Part shown: piece after piece, positions 28,164 to 39,532 of the stretch
Layout of the letters: every line of letters begins with the position of its first letter
Numbering within the stretch: position 1 is the first letter of the stretch
Assembly (NCBI GenBank): GCA_942159475.1
Contig: OW804097.1
Location: forward strand, 36,096,298-36,160,297
Direction of reading: 5' to 3'
Length of the DNA stretch: 64,000 nt
From: Sthenelais limicola
Taxonomy: Eukaryota > Annelida > Polychaeta > Phyllodocida > Sigalionidae
Position numbers and translations under genes: made by a program
Notes under the pieces: model-generated
The model's database searches: none
What the model saw: only the letters and a program-made list of their open reading frames with translations
Told to the model about the DNA's origin: nothing

Positions 28164-28363
28164 GTCTAGGCCCAGAGATGAGAGAGTCCCTTCAAACAAA
28201 GGGATAGCCTCTAGCCTCCAACCACAAAGTGACATTATAATTCCATTAAGACCCTAAAATGTCATTTTATTCCCATTAAAACGCCGAGTCCTTGGCCATG
28301 AAACCCATTAGCGAAGTAGGCTGACATACCATTCTTATCTGATCTGAGTGTTTGGACCTAGAG
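28164..28363 (+). mobile_element. Family E MITE
   Basis: Full length. A further 26-bp piece (GGCCAGGAAACCGATTAGCG) recurs 49 bp downstream at 28412-28437. Confidence 0.84.
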
Positions 28364-29168
28364 TGAAGCTAAAGTAATTGAAATAAGAAATGATAATATC
28401 TTGTCAAGGCCAGGAAACCGATTAGCGAACTAGGCTTCTAATCTTCTGAAAATGTAATAAGTGAAGAAATCTCAAGGGCATCCGCACCGTATGTTCAATA
28501 TCTTTTCACGTAATATCAGTAATATCTGTTCATGTAATATCAGCAACATGTCCCTGCTTCGTGTTTGATCAGTCACAAATACCACAGATTACGTAATACC
28601 CTCTTCCATAAAATATTCATTCAAAATATTAATTTCAACTCATTGCAAAATTATTCATACTTATATTTTTCGTAACATCTTATCATGGAAAATCAAAACT
28701 TGGGGTTTGATTTTATTAATGTCCCTTTTGTATTGTTTTGTCAAAACAATCCTTGCTTGAAACAGAAGTAGCGAAGCGAGACTTGATACCGTCTCGGAGA
28801 AATGGGAATTCGTTTGAGGAAAAGTGGGCAAAACTCTGTTTTCAAGAAGAATGAGAATTGTGTTTATTTTTGTCTGAAGTTGGGCAAATGAGGATTTTAC
28901 CGATGACTGCTCAAGTGAGTTTCATTCCCGTCCTCATAAAAGCTACAATATTTGCTTCTTCCTTCGCAGGCCCCTTAAGAAAACTCTTGACAAGAAAAGA
29001 TCAAAATGGCCTTTGTTAGTTGTTAGAACCAGACATTAAATACTTTTTGCCGTGTCTAGATCGTGGAATGTGGCAACAATTTTCCCAGGCTTTGTGAACC
29101 ATATTTGCATTGTGCCCAAGTCGGTAGGTCAAAAACCACCTTGACACATTCAGACTGTTCTATATGTA

Positions 29169-29562
29169 TAATGTGTTTCAGAAAAATAAGACACAAGTCA
29201 CAAAATTGGTATTCTTTAAAGTCATTTATTTACCAGATCCCTTTCTTGGAATGTTCTCATTTTTAGGGTATCTAATCCCTGAGGTCGCAAAAATACAGAC
29301 AGTATGTCAAATATATCGATGCATTTCCAAGGTCATCTTATAGAGTATATTTAGTTACTTTACTAATACTTGTATACCAATAAACAATGCAAATATTTTT
29401 TTTCAAACTAAAAATATCAAAATTAAAATATAGAAATACTTATAAGATGTCCTACTGTTTACTATCATTAGAATCACCTTGATCTCATCTATTCAAATAT
29501 GATCATATCTCAAAAACTATTTTTTGCGACTTGTGACTAATTTTCCTAAAACACATCACATT
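29169..29562. mobile_element. Family B MITE
   Basis: Full length; left ATAAGACACAAGTCAC and right GACTTGTGACTAATTTTCC ends, both drifted from TGAGTCA. Confidence 0.83.
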
Positions 29563-29992
29563 ACATATACCTGAACCAACATATCTTACAAGTATGTTTA
29601 TTTCAATGGACCCAATTATCCTCCTCTCCTACGAGACTAGAATCCTTCTAACCGACGCTGACTTCATACTTCCTTAAATCATTCCAGTTTTAACTTTGCC
29701 TTTTTATAAACATCAAAATTCACTCCCTTCTGATCAGTTATATTATTTATGGTCGAGGAACGTTGGTACCTTCCTTTGCTTTGTGAGGCGACCAAGTGTG
29801 CGGTAACATGTGAAAATGGAAATATTATAATCGTGAAGCAATTGTGAAGGGGAATATGAATGCACATGCACATGCAAGTCCACATATTTGTACATGCGCG
29901 AGGGATCGAGCAGGTGCACTGCTTACTGACCTGTAAAATGAGTAATCATAGTGTGCGCTGGCCGAGGAAAAGGCAGTATCTCAATAGGGGAT

Positions 29993-30331
29993 TTGCATAG
30001 CCGCAATTTTTAATCTTGATTCACATGGAATTATGGGACTAATGGTACAGTCTAAAATCTAAAGAAAACATGCCATGTTCAGCATGGACTATTTATCAAT
30101 GTTTTAATTTCAATATCCATGTGTTATACATTTTTCTATGACACAAGTCCCCATATTTCCCATGATGCATTTGGTTTTCATAGATTATTTTTATAAGCTC
30201 AGATATTGGTGAAAACATTCTTGCAAATGTTTATAAAAATGTTGCCAAATATTTGATGTCAGACTTGAAGTAAATCAGTCCCAGCATGCACTGTGACAGA
30301 CATGTGCAGTGAGACATGCAACTCCCCTATT
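29993..30331. mobile_element. Family D MITE, opposite orientation
   Basis: Reverse-complement relative of the 16948 copy along its whole length (CAATAGGGGATTTGCATAGC ... GACATGCAACTCCCCTATT). Confidence 0.8.
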
Positions 30332-30490
30332 CCGAATTGAAATATGGAAATTCTTTATGAGGAATTTATTGCCATCGAATGAAATATTCTGGGTATATTA
30401 AGAGAGGGCACACACTTTGAAACTCGCCATTATAAGCATGACCTAGGCTGCCCTTTTAGTGTCTTGACCTCCTTCAATATGCGCACATAC

Positions 30491-30725
30491 GGGTCAGATT
30501 TTCAGAAAATGTACAACTCATCTTCACCAATCCTCTCTAATAACCCACATTTTAGAAGAAAATAAAGTTCAAAATACAGTTCAACTTAAGCAAACAGATT
30601 GTTTTAATCAATGCAATGCCGAATATACTCGAATATACCTAGTATTGACCAAATTGCAGCCTAATTTAGGAGAATTTACTAAATGTGTATATCTGCCAAT
30701 TGTACATTTTCTGACAATCTGACTC
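30491..30725 (-). mobile_element. Family A MITE, subtype A1
   Basis: Full length; right end CTGACTC has one mutation. Confidence 0.86.
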
Positions 30726-32164
30726 ATATACACACCGCATGGTTTCCATTCCGACCAAAGAGCCATTACACTAAAGAGGAGAAAAGCCATATTACCCGAA
30801 CAGGTGAGAACATGAAGCATGAGTGGATTTCTGAACACTTCCTTCTACCCTACTTTGCCTTTAACAAATGAAGCACACTCTTATGACCTGCTGCCTTTGC
30901 TGGTGCCTTTTACTTCCCCTCCCTAGACAATTGTTGGCGCATTGTATACAATGCAAGCCAGGATTTAAAAAACTTTCGACCCAATGCACAACCAAATATG
31001 TTATGAATTCCTTAATAGATGGGTGATAATATACAGCCCTGGTCACCACAATGGAACTGTTTTCTGTGGTAGACTATCGTCCATTGCATTAAAGACAAAC
31101 TATAATCAGTAAACCTGATCAATACTTTTAGTTCCGCCATAATTTATCATGATAATTACATAGGTGGCACAAAAAGGGACTGGTAAGCAATTATCAAACC
31201 ATCAATTCTTATTAGGTTAATTCTAACCCACTGTCCGCTTTCAAGTTAAAATGTCAGAAAACAAAACACAGGATAGCCGGCCTTTTCTGCCCTAGTTTCG
31301 GTTTCGACTTTCCCTTAGAACCCCTCCCACCCAGGACTCGCCCTCCTTACATCCCCCAATCCTCTCATCCTCAGACAATGATGATGATGATGGGATACTA
31401 CAATGTGTATGAAGGCGTGGGTAACGTGTCCAATACTCTACCTTGTAGGAAAGCAGCAGAGGCCAATATGTGTAAGTGCTGGTTGCACCAGTCTTCTCCT
31501 ATCTCTCTAAGCCTTCTGATGCTGTCCTCCCGACCGTGCTGCCCCCTACTAATCTCTTTGTCCACTTCTGACCCCTTCTCGCCATCACCACCAGCCTTGA
31601 TTTATGTACCTAATATTCCCAATTCCTCCCCCTGGAGACTAGAATTAGGCTTGGCCCGTGAGGAGGTGGTTGTTGTGCGATTGTTCCTCCATGTTTCTAC
31701 GCGCCTAATTTAACCCACACAAACAATGACCAATCTAAATTGATTGGGGTGAAATTCTAAACCGGAAGGTTCGGTTTTGTGGCGTGCCCTGCAGAATGCG
31801 GGCGACATTGAGGCCTCAGATACCCGTTGCCATGCCGATCTGGGCTGGCTGGGCTTATCCAAGCTACACGATGAATGTTGAATTGAGTCTACATCAAATG
31901 GAACGATTTTTTTCATGGCAAAAAGTTTTGATTACTCTGGTGTAGCTATATCGCAGTAATATCACGGGTAATGAAGGTATCAATGCCATAAAATAACTGC
32001 CAAGATTGCCTCTAGCAACACACACAGCAGGTGTCGATTTGATCACCGTAAAGTACTTTGTAATGGTGCCACAGTGTATCCATATTTCCCTATATCTCCC
32101 TCCCACCCTCCCTCCCTCCCACGCCTCCTCTCTCTCACTATCGCTAGCTGCTGCTCACCACTTC

Positions 32165-32280
32165 CCGCCTTGACTGCGGGGCTGTGGTACGGTGCGCGCG
32201 CTACCGGAACCAGGCCCGGTCTGCGCGGCGCGCGCGGCAGGTTGCGCGGCGTCCGGCGCGGCATTGTCCGCGTGGTGCAG
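32165..32280. promoter_or_regulatory. CpG-dense patch
   Basis: Dense in CpG (gtgcgcgcgc, gcgcggcgcgcgcggcagg, gtccggcgcgg) inside AT-rich surroundings, with an ETS-like ccggaa. It lies about 2.7 kb upstream of the first recognised exon. It could be an internal promoter, an unmethylated island or an unrecognised GC-rich 5' exon. Several overlapping frames stay open here because GC-rich DNA has few stops. Confidence 0.4.
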
Positions 32281-33724
32281 TGCTTCTGCTTCAGTGGACG
32301 GAATAATTGGTGGGGATGTGGTCGCGGCTGCTGAGGGCGGGCTGATGGCTGGCAGAGAAAGGCCAGTGATTGACAAGCGATTGAGACCAGTCGTCCGCCT
32401 ACTCTGCCAACTTAATGGACAGTATCAATAAAGACGAGAGAAAAGCCGTGTGGTAATTGACTCGACAGCCGTTCTGAAAATCAAGCAGGGAAACGGGCAA
32501 GAGACAACACTTAGGCTTGTGCACTCGATAAAAATTAAAGGCGATGGCTGGGCGCGAATTTTCTATGGCGATGGAAGTAAGCAGAAATTCCATCCTCAAA
32601 GATAAGAGGAGTTTATACTTTTGAATTTAAGAGAGGCTACTACGTTGGAAGCTTCGCTAAAAATTATGTATTCTGGGGCTATCTGTGCTAAACTGGGAAA
32701 ATATAATTGTGGTGTTCCTACTTGCTAGTCTAGCTCAAATTATGAGGGTCAGGTAGACTATGTCTAGCTGATAATTCCAATCCTTCTCACTCGTCCACTG
32801 GGAAACCACAGCTCATGGGAGTCATCATTTAACAATAAACATTCCCTGTCTCTCTCTCTCTCCAAAATGGTCAGCCAAAAAATGGAAAAGCTCAAGTCAT
32901 GAATGACTAGATGTTACTTGTAGTATAGACTCGGTGAGAAAGAACTGGAATCAGTGTACAGCTCCGTGATGGCGGCATATAACACGAGATCACACGGTAT
33001 AACACGAGAATTCTCGTGACCACCACTCTGCACGCTACATACACCTAGCCAGCACACATGAAGCCACACGAGAAAGCACGAGATTTGCGGCGTGGTGGAA
33101 GCCATTTCTGGCTTCAAGAGACAGGTGGCGTAGGATTGCATGTTGACGGGCATTATGACCATTAGGTGTCTTTCCTCATGTTCCCCTCCTATTAGCCAAG
33201 CTAGACAAATCATTATCTCTGTTATATAAGGCTATTCTTACATATCACCGCTAATCTAAAGTATATTTCATTCCATTTTACATCTAGTGTAGCATTATAT
33301 CCGCCTGAACCGGGCTAAATCTGACATAATCAATACATGAACTACATTTATTTTCTATGGTATCCATCGCCAATGATCCATGAACAGTTAGTAACCTTTT
33401 TGTTTATGATCTGTCATCTAAAACTGGTCCTTATTTTATCATCTCTACCTACATTACGTGTAATGTCTGTCATCAAATCAGTGTCCCAGTATAAGGGGAT
33501 TTCACAAATCGTTGTCAATATCATTTTAATGCCCCATATCGCTATTAATAACCGATCATTGGTATCGATTTCCTTGTCAGGATCTACGTAATATTTTTTC
33601 CATATATAGATTCAGGTTCGATCCGGGCTAGCATCTGTCTGAGTCTGAGCGATTATTAAATTTTAGTCGACTGAACCCAATTTTAGTTACCTTACAAGCC
33701 AACAGCACTCCATATATACTTATA

Positions 33725-33959
33725 GGGTCAGATCTTCAGACAATGTAAAATCGGCAGATCTACACATTTAGTCAATTCTGATAAATTAGACTGAAAAATG
33801 GCCAATACTAGGTATATCAGAGTATATTTGACATTGCCTTTATTCAAACAATATCTTTGGTTATGTTGGACTGAATTTTGAACCTGATTTTTTTTCTTAA
33901 ATTTGGGTTATTTGAGAGGATTAGTGAAGATGAATTGTACATTTTCTGTCGATTTCACC
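33725..33959 (+). mobile_element. Family A MITE, subtype A2
   Basis: GGGTCAGATC left end and TTTCTGTCGATTTCACC right end; about 1.1 kb upstream of exon a. Confidence 0.86.
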
Positions 33960-34921
33960 ATTTAATCTATGTCAGACAAATACTCATCTTACAGTTACAC
34001 GAACATATAAAGGGGATTCCCCAGTCTCCCTTGATGAATAGAATCTGTGAAAAATCAACACTTTTATTGAAAATCTCTTGGGACAGGGGATATTTTGCCA
34101 TTTGTGAGAAAAACGGTTCATACATCGACCGTGCCTTCTAATTGAAGAAGAAATTGTTGTCACTATTTCCCAACCTGAGCATCAACTCCCACGTCACATT
34201 TCCATATATTCCTAGCCAATGAACAGTTGTGATTCTTACCACGTGGGAGGGGAAGCATGTACATTTGGCAGTGTGTCTGACTTGTCCGGGCCAAGTAGGC
34301 AGGGTTTTATGGGAGGAGTAACCACGTGCAGGTCACATGACAGTCCTTGCCAGGGTCACCACGTGACAGCGTGGGTGCAGGTAGTGATGGACAAGGCCAA
34401 TGGAGGTCGCGCTTGTAGGGAAATCTGAAAGGTGACGCAAACATGGAGTCGGTCAAACCTACAGCCACTCCCTTTTATATCTGTGGGAGTCGCTCCCATC
34501 ATAAACACTCTCCTTAAGACCCCTATCCACTGGGCCGACTTCCCACGGGGGCCAGTTGCAAAAACGGCGGAAGGCACTTGGTTAATGAGAATTTTAACCT
34601 CATGCTCTAGTTAGTATATCGTACTGTTAGCTAATTATTATATAGAATATACAACTAAGCCTATACCCAAAAAGGAACAGCTAAACCTAGACAAGTAGAA
34701 AATAGCCCCTGAATATCAAATGAAATAGCTATGAAATTTCTATTGTAGTATTTTAACACCTGACATACATTCCATAACACCAACAGAATCATTGCTCTCA
34801 AAATATTTAGATTTTTTTTCAACAATTGCAAACAAACCATTGCTTACAAAAATTCTCTTGTCTCTCTTACAATACAAATATTGATGACTGCTATAGGTTT
34901 CTTTATGCACATGTCATATTT

Positions 34922-34940
34922 GGGTCAAATTTTCAGACCC
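34922..34940. mobile_element. Family A terminal remnant
   Basis: GGGTCAAATTTTCAGACCC: the left terminus of family A joined almost directly to the last bases of a right terminus, with no interior. It lies 76 bp upstream of exon a. Confidence 0.45.
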
Positions 34941-35016
34941 ATATATTTGAAGAATATGGAAATCCCTATGTTATGTTGGTTCTCATACTGACCAATGTTA
35001 TTTATTCTATCTACAG

Positions 35017-35117
35017 CTGCCTTGCACGAGCGTTACGCTTTAGAGGGTCACCATCACCTCTCCCACAGTCACCTATATACAGAACCTGGATACACTGACC
35101 CGGATAGCGTCCTACAG
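35017..35117 (+). CDS. Ahr: AhR-like gene, exon a: linker into PAS-A
   Basis: Internal exon of 101 nt between a pyrimidine-rich acceptor (ctatctacag) and a consensus donor (CAG|gtaaga). The first two bases complete a codon begun in the previous exon; the remaining 33 codons start ALHERYALEG and end DPDSVLQ in phase 0. In AhR proteins the stretch between the bHLH and PAS-A also begins near a 'VAL' and ends in a Leu-Gln just before ALNG, which fits. The sequence is His-rich (HHHLSHSHL), so this linker diverges from vertebrate receptors. Identity rests mainly on the next exon, with which it shares frame and phase. The preceding exon must end one base into a codon. The intron side of its donor carries a family E element only 21 bp away. 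Confidence 0.82.
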
Positions 35118-35625
35118 GTAAGACACAAAGCACTTACAGTCTAGGCCCAAAGTTGAGGGAGTCCCTTCAAACGGAGGGAAAGCCTCTCGCCTCAAACTGT
35201 TCTATAATAAAAGTTCTATTATAATTCCATTAAGACCGCAAAATGTCATTATATTCCCATTAAAATGCCGAGTCCTAGGCCGGGAAACCAATTAGCAAAG
35301 TCATTGACATACCATTCTTATCTGATCTGAGGGTTTGGACGTAGACTGCCTAACTGAACATGTAATATACAACTGACTATAATATATTCGGTTTAATCTG
35401 GAATATAGATTCTTTTCCTATACTACTTATATAATTATACTTATATATCAATACCGATCCTATATAAGTTTGTATAAATATCATGGCTTTTACAGAGATG
35501 ATATTAATCACCTACATTATATTCATATATATACAATCGAACCTCATATTCTCATTAACATTGGTATGTATATATTAAACAGTATAATATGTTGGTTGAT
35601 GATTATGTAACTATACATTTCACAG
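35118..35625 (+). other. AhR intron a/b (508 nt)
   Basis: Shortest intron seen. About 40% is a family E element just after the donor. The rest is AT-rich, with repeated tatata and atatat tracts and no other feature. Confidence 0.85.
35139..35346 (+). mobile_element. Family E MITE beside a splice donor
   Basis: Full length with good inverted ends (GTCTAGGCCCAAA / TTTGGACGTAGAC); starts 21 bp after the donor of exon a. Confidence 0.85.
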
Positions 35626-35715
35626 GCACTAAATGGCTTCCTATTTGTGGTGACTTGTGATGGAGAGGTATTTTGGGCCTCGCGCACTGTGGAACAGTAT
35701 CTTGGCTTCCATCAG
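35626..35715 (+). CDS. Ahr: AhR-like gene, exon b: PAS-A core
   Basis: Exactly 90 nt, phase 0 at both ends, flanked by ttcacag and CAG|gttcgt. It encodes 30 residues beginning ALNGFLFVVTCDGEVFWAS and ending YLGFHQ. This is the hallmark first strand and helix of AhR PAS-A (ALNGF..VVT.D..VFYAS...YLGFQQ in vertebrates), and from memory the human exon encoding it is also 90 nt. The TCDGEVF wording resembles invertebrate AhR/spineless more than vertebrate AhR. PAS-A mediates dimerisation with ARNT/tango-type partners in the nucleus. Paralogue choice (AhR rather than SIM, HIF or NPAS4) is secure from ALNGF plus the LDNTSGF motif two exons later. Confidence 0.95.
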
Positions 35716-35802
35716 GTTCGTACAACATTTCTTTGCTTTCTATTATATCTATATACCTGAATCAGGTGCTCCAGCTTTTGCTACCTGAAATGACTTTTAA
35801 CT

Positions 35803-36112
35803 TGTGATGTGTTCAGGAAAATGAGTCACAATTTGCAGAAAATGGATATATTGAGATCTCATATCATTTGAAAAGATGAGATATAGCTGATTACAAAGTT
35901 TGCAATATTTCTGGGTGGACATTAACTGGGACAGTAGCTAAATGTAGTCTATAAGATGACCTTAGAAATGCATGGATATATTTAATACACTCTTGAAATT
36001 TGGTAAATTTATTCTTGCTACAAATAAGAAGCGTTAAGCAACCTAAAATGAAAACATTGAAACACGTTAAAAAGTATCATTTTTTGCGAATTGTGACTCA
36101 ACACATCACATT
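35803..36112. mobile_element. Family B MITE, internally deleted
   Basis: Both ends kept (TGTGATGTGTTCAGGAAAAT, TTGTGACTCAACACATCACA) but shortened to ~310 bp. Starts 87 bp after the donor of exon b. Confidence 0.82.
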
Positions 36113-36702
36113 TGATTACTATGTTTTTGAAAATACAATTTCATCTGCCTCACTTCTTGCAATTGGAACAATTAATCGACTGCTTCCCCAAGCATTCCTA
36201 GAATTTATTTATGTTTATAGACTGACAGCAAGTAACTCCCTCTTTGTATGCCTTCCCACATTTTTCCTGGATTCTCCTGCCTCTTGATCAAGCCTCCCCT
36301 CCTCGCCCCTTACTCATTCCGCCTCTTAGATCCTGCCCCTATTTGTGTCAGAGAGCGATTGATCGAGTTCTTTGAATACTTTCTGACTTTGTCTCTGACC
36401 GAGTTAAGAAATCGATTTCTCTTCTGTCTATCAAATAGCACCATGACCTTTCTAATCTAATTACCTGCAGTAGAAAGATCACATAAAACTGCCAAGCACA
36501 ATAAAACAACCACAAAACACAGAGAGGCCGATCCTGGGAATGTTTGCGAAGTTTATTTGATAAAAACCAAGCCTATCTATAAGTAGGATACCACGCATCA
36601 TAAGAGACGCAATGAAAACGCTGTTATCTTTCTCCACTGACTGGTAGCGAACAGTTCTACTGCCATATCTGACTCTACTGCTGACCCCCTGATTGCTGCA
36701 CT

Positions 36703-36712
36703 GCGCATGCGC
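36703..36712. promoter_or_regulatory. NRF1-like palindrome
   Basis: GCGCATGCGC, a perfect match to the palindromic NRF1 core, within intron b/c. A single site with no other promoter element visible. Confidence 0.25.
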
Positions 36713-37920
36713 GACCTAAGATAAGATTCAGGTGGCATCCGAGTAGTGTTTCTGGCCGCAACGACAATCAGTCTCTAGTTGCAGGGCAAGTCGCCAGAGG
36801 GCGTTTGGATCGATCCATCACTGTAGACGGGTAACAAGCTTGGTGCCGACTGATACCAGGGCCTAATGAAATGAATTTTAATTTACCAAATTGCTCCCTG
36901 AAGGTTGTTGGCGTTCTTGGGGGTGCGCTGTTTTGGTAGATGTTTGAGCGACTTTAGCTGCTGGCTGTCAGCAATGTGCCCCCCAGTCACTCTTACGTAA
37001 TGGTACACGTGTGCACCTGATTCAATTTTGAGTGCAGTTTGCAATTGTGTTTTTTTTAATAATTGCCAATAGTTTTCCCACGAAGAGTCCATCACTACGA
37101 AATGAAACACAGGGGCTGGGGTGGTCGAGATATGTGTACTATTTTTCTAATATTGTCAATATAAATATGGGTACTAGGCTAAAAGGAATTCGCCAAGCTA
37201 TTGAAGCCCATCGTATAAATGTTTACTCATGTTGCCCCGGTGTTCATTAATTAAAAAAGTCATTTAATCTATGTCCTACTGCATCTTTGTAGTAATTATT
37301 TTCATTCAGATTCTCACAAATGCTACTTCACAATGAATACTAAACAAATAAACAGACTGTGGCCAATAGTCCACCTCCAAATTCATCACACACTCCAGAT
37401 GGATCTCCATTGTTGTTTTTTTATGGTACAGACAGAGTAGAGTTCATATCTTTTGGCATATACAAAATGTTTGTATAGTGATGCCTGAAATCTGACCCCT
37501 AATGCCCCTCGGGCGGTCACGTGACTTTCATATTGTCGGTCGTTGATGCGAAGGGAGATTGACAGGGGGCGCCAGTAGCAATAAGCCACGACACGTGACC
37601 ATTTCCCGCCACAAGTTGGTTAGTAACAGTTTGATTCTGGCTCTGTATCCTCCTCCTCCTCCGAGCTACCCCCCCCCCTCCCTCAATATTAGAGTCAATA
37701 AATCAAGCACTAATCATCTGCCAATGAAGATTATTATGCTGAGTCATTGGTGTATGAAGAACAGGCTGATGAACAGCATGCTTGCTGGTGTCACTTATTG
37801 GCCTATTGTATAGCAGCCATTGACCCGCCGTGGACATCTTCATTTCTACTTCACTGATTTCCCTGTGTTTCATGGCCGGTATTCATTGCTGAGTTAGATA
37901 AATGTGGGCAACATTATGAT

Positions 37921-38130
37921 GGGTGAAATCGCCTGAAAATGTACAATTCACCTTCACCAATCCTCTTAAAGAACCCAAATTTAATAACCAAACAGATTGT
38001 TTGATGTTTGAACCAAGGCAATGTCAAATATCCTCAGATACACCTAGTATTGGCCATTTTACAGTCTAATTTAGCGGAATTTACTTAATGTGTAGATCTG
38101 TCGATTGTACGTTTTCTCAAGATCTGACCC
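37921..38130 (-). mobile_element. Family A MITE, internal deletion
   Basis: Both ends present, but about 30 bp is missing after TTAAAGAACCCAAATTTAATA. Confidence 0.82.
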
Positions 38131-38277
38131 ATATATTGAGTATGCTTCCTTGCTGGGATTGTAAAAGACCTCTCTGAAATACTTACTATCAGCAGCTACC
38201 TTATGATTAAAAGTTAGTAAGGAGGGCTGGGATCTATAGATTGATCTGAAGTGGTCATGTGAATCAAGACACTTCAC

Positions 38278-38432
38278 TGAAATTACCCCCTGAAATTACC
38301 CCCTGAAATTACCCCCTGAAATTACCCCCTGAAATTACCCACTGAAATTACCCACTGAAATTACCCACGGAAATATCCCACGGAAATATCCCACGGAAAT
38401 ATCCCACGGAAATATCCCACGGAAATTACCCA
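38278..38432. repeat. 13-bp minisatellite, about 12 units
   Basis: Units run in three ordered blocks: TGAAATTACCCCC, then TGAAATTACCCAC, then GGAAATATCCCAC, before a final GGAAATTACCCAA. The blocks are nearly homogeneous internally. Confidence 0.93.
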
Positions 38433-39255
38433 AGGCTGGTGCTTTTTTTATGAAGATTTTATTCCCACTGGGTTAGCATTATCCCTGTTGCCCAGGCTGT
38501 TCTAATGCGCCCAGTTTACAGTATATAATGAACGCAGTCAGGTTTTGAGGCTAACAATTAGCATTGCTAGATTAAATCAAGGAAGTGCCACCGAGGTTAA
38601 CAAAAAGTATGACAATGGTGCCAATGTATTTTCATACCACCACGAATATTCCATGAAACATGGCTTGAAAGGTGCCTTGATAGCCCAGGGTCTGTTAGGA
38701 CCACACCACCAATGTATTGCCTTACACCTTCCGCAGAATGCCCAGGCGCCCACTCTCAGAAATGTGGGCAAAAAGAGGGGCCCCAGAAAGCACGGGCGCA
38801 AATGACTCCTAATTGATAATTTTCCAAGGCACACGTGCAAAAACAGATGAAAGCTGAAACCTAACCAGGTTTTGGTGCCGATTGGTGGAAGCGCCGTGTG
38901 GAAGAGGCCGAGGTAGAGTCATTATAACAAGAACAGATATGGTGATTATCTGCTTAATGAATTTAATTAAACTACTCCTTGAAATGTCTATCCTCTGGTT
39001 GTATAATGAATATCAGAGACATGCCGGGAGAGAGAGAGAGAGAGATGAAGAGCTGAAAGTGCTGAGTCATGATATGCACCAGTTGTGGAGGCTACCATTG
39101 GATTACTTTTTTCTGCCAATATGGAAACAAGCCAAACACTAACCTGAAGGATCGCACTTCTGCTGCCCTAAAATATAATTGACATTTTTGTTCTAGCTAT
39201 AACATTGAAAGGTTTTCATTTCGATAAAAAAACCCATCTACAGTGTTGCCTAAAT

Positions 39256-39445
39256 GAGTGAGTGAGTGAGATTGGTTGCTTTACGCCCTTATCAACACAT
39301 TCAATATGGTTATATCAAGGGCGGGAGAGCTGAGAGCTGAGAGGGAGGCAGTTTATGATCTTACCCAGGAGATAGTGATAGAGAAGAAGGGAGAGAGACA
39401 GACAAAAGTGACAAAAAGGCACTTTATGGACATACCCAGGACCAA
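39256..39445 (-). mobile_element. Family C retroposon with 13-bp target duplication
   Basis: Complete copy read on the minus strand, from GGTCCTGGGTATGTCCATAA to a (TCAC)n tail. The sequence gttgcctaaatga flanks it at 39245-39257 and 39446-39458, the mark of target-primed retrotransposition. Confidence 0.85.
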
Positions 39446-39532
39446 GTTGCCTAAATGAAAAAGGGTAAATGAAAAAGGGGAATAAAAGTCGTCTGCTCCT
39501 CAAGATGTACAGAGATTATATTTGGGATGTGT

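Larger units (their letters stand above)
1..35016. other. Non-coding DNA upstream of the first recognised AhR exon
   Basis: No exon was recognised here. A bHLH exon of AhR type (PSKRHRDRLN-like) was looked for by eye and not found, so this is probably part of one intron longer than 35 kb, or intron plus flank. Repeats are annotated separately. The larger stretches with nothing recognised beyond AT-rich or simple sequence are 1-1267, 4354-6001 (apart from a hairpin), 7525-9381, 11008-11868, 14684-15965, 17298-18265, 20940-23850 (apart from a short tandem repeat), 25608-26349, 26767-27512, 30726-33724 (apart from a CpG-dense patch) and 33960-35016. Confidence 0.6.

Noticed and set aside
38278..38432. 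CRISPR-like array
   Set aside because: The repeats are contiguous 13-bp units with no spacers, in a eukaryotic intron.
38545..38805. 86-aa open frame with a Lys/Arg-rich end
   Set aside because: Open on both strands, single-exon, no family resemblance; not placed in the AhR frame.
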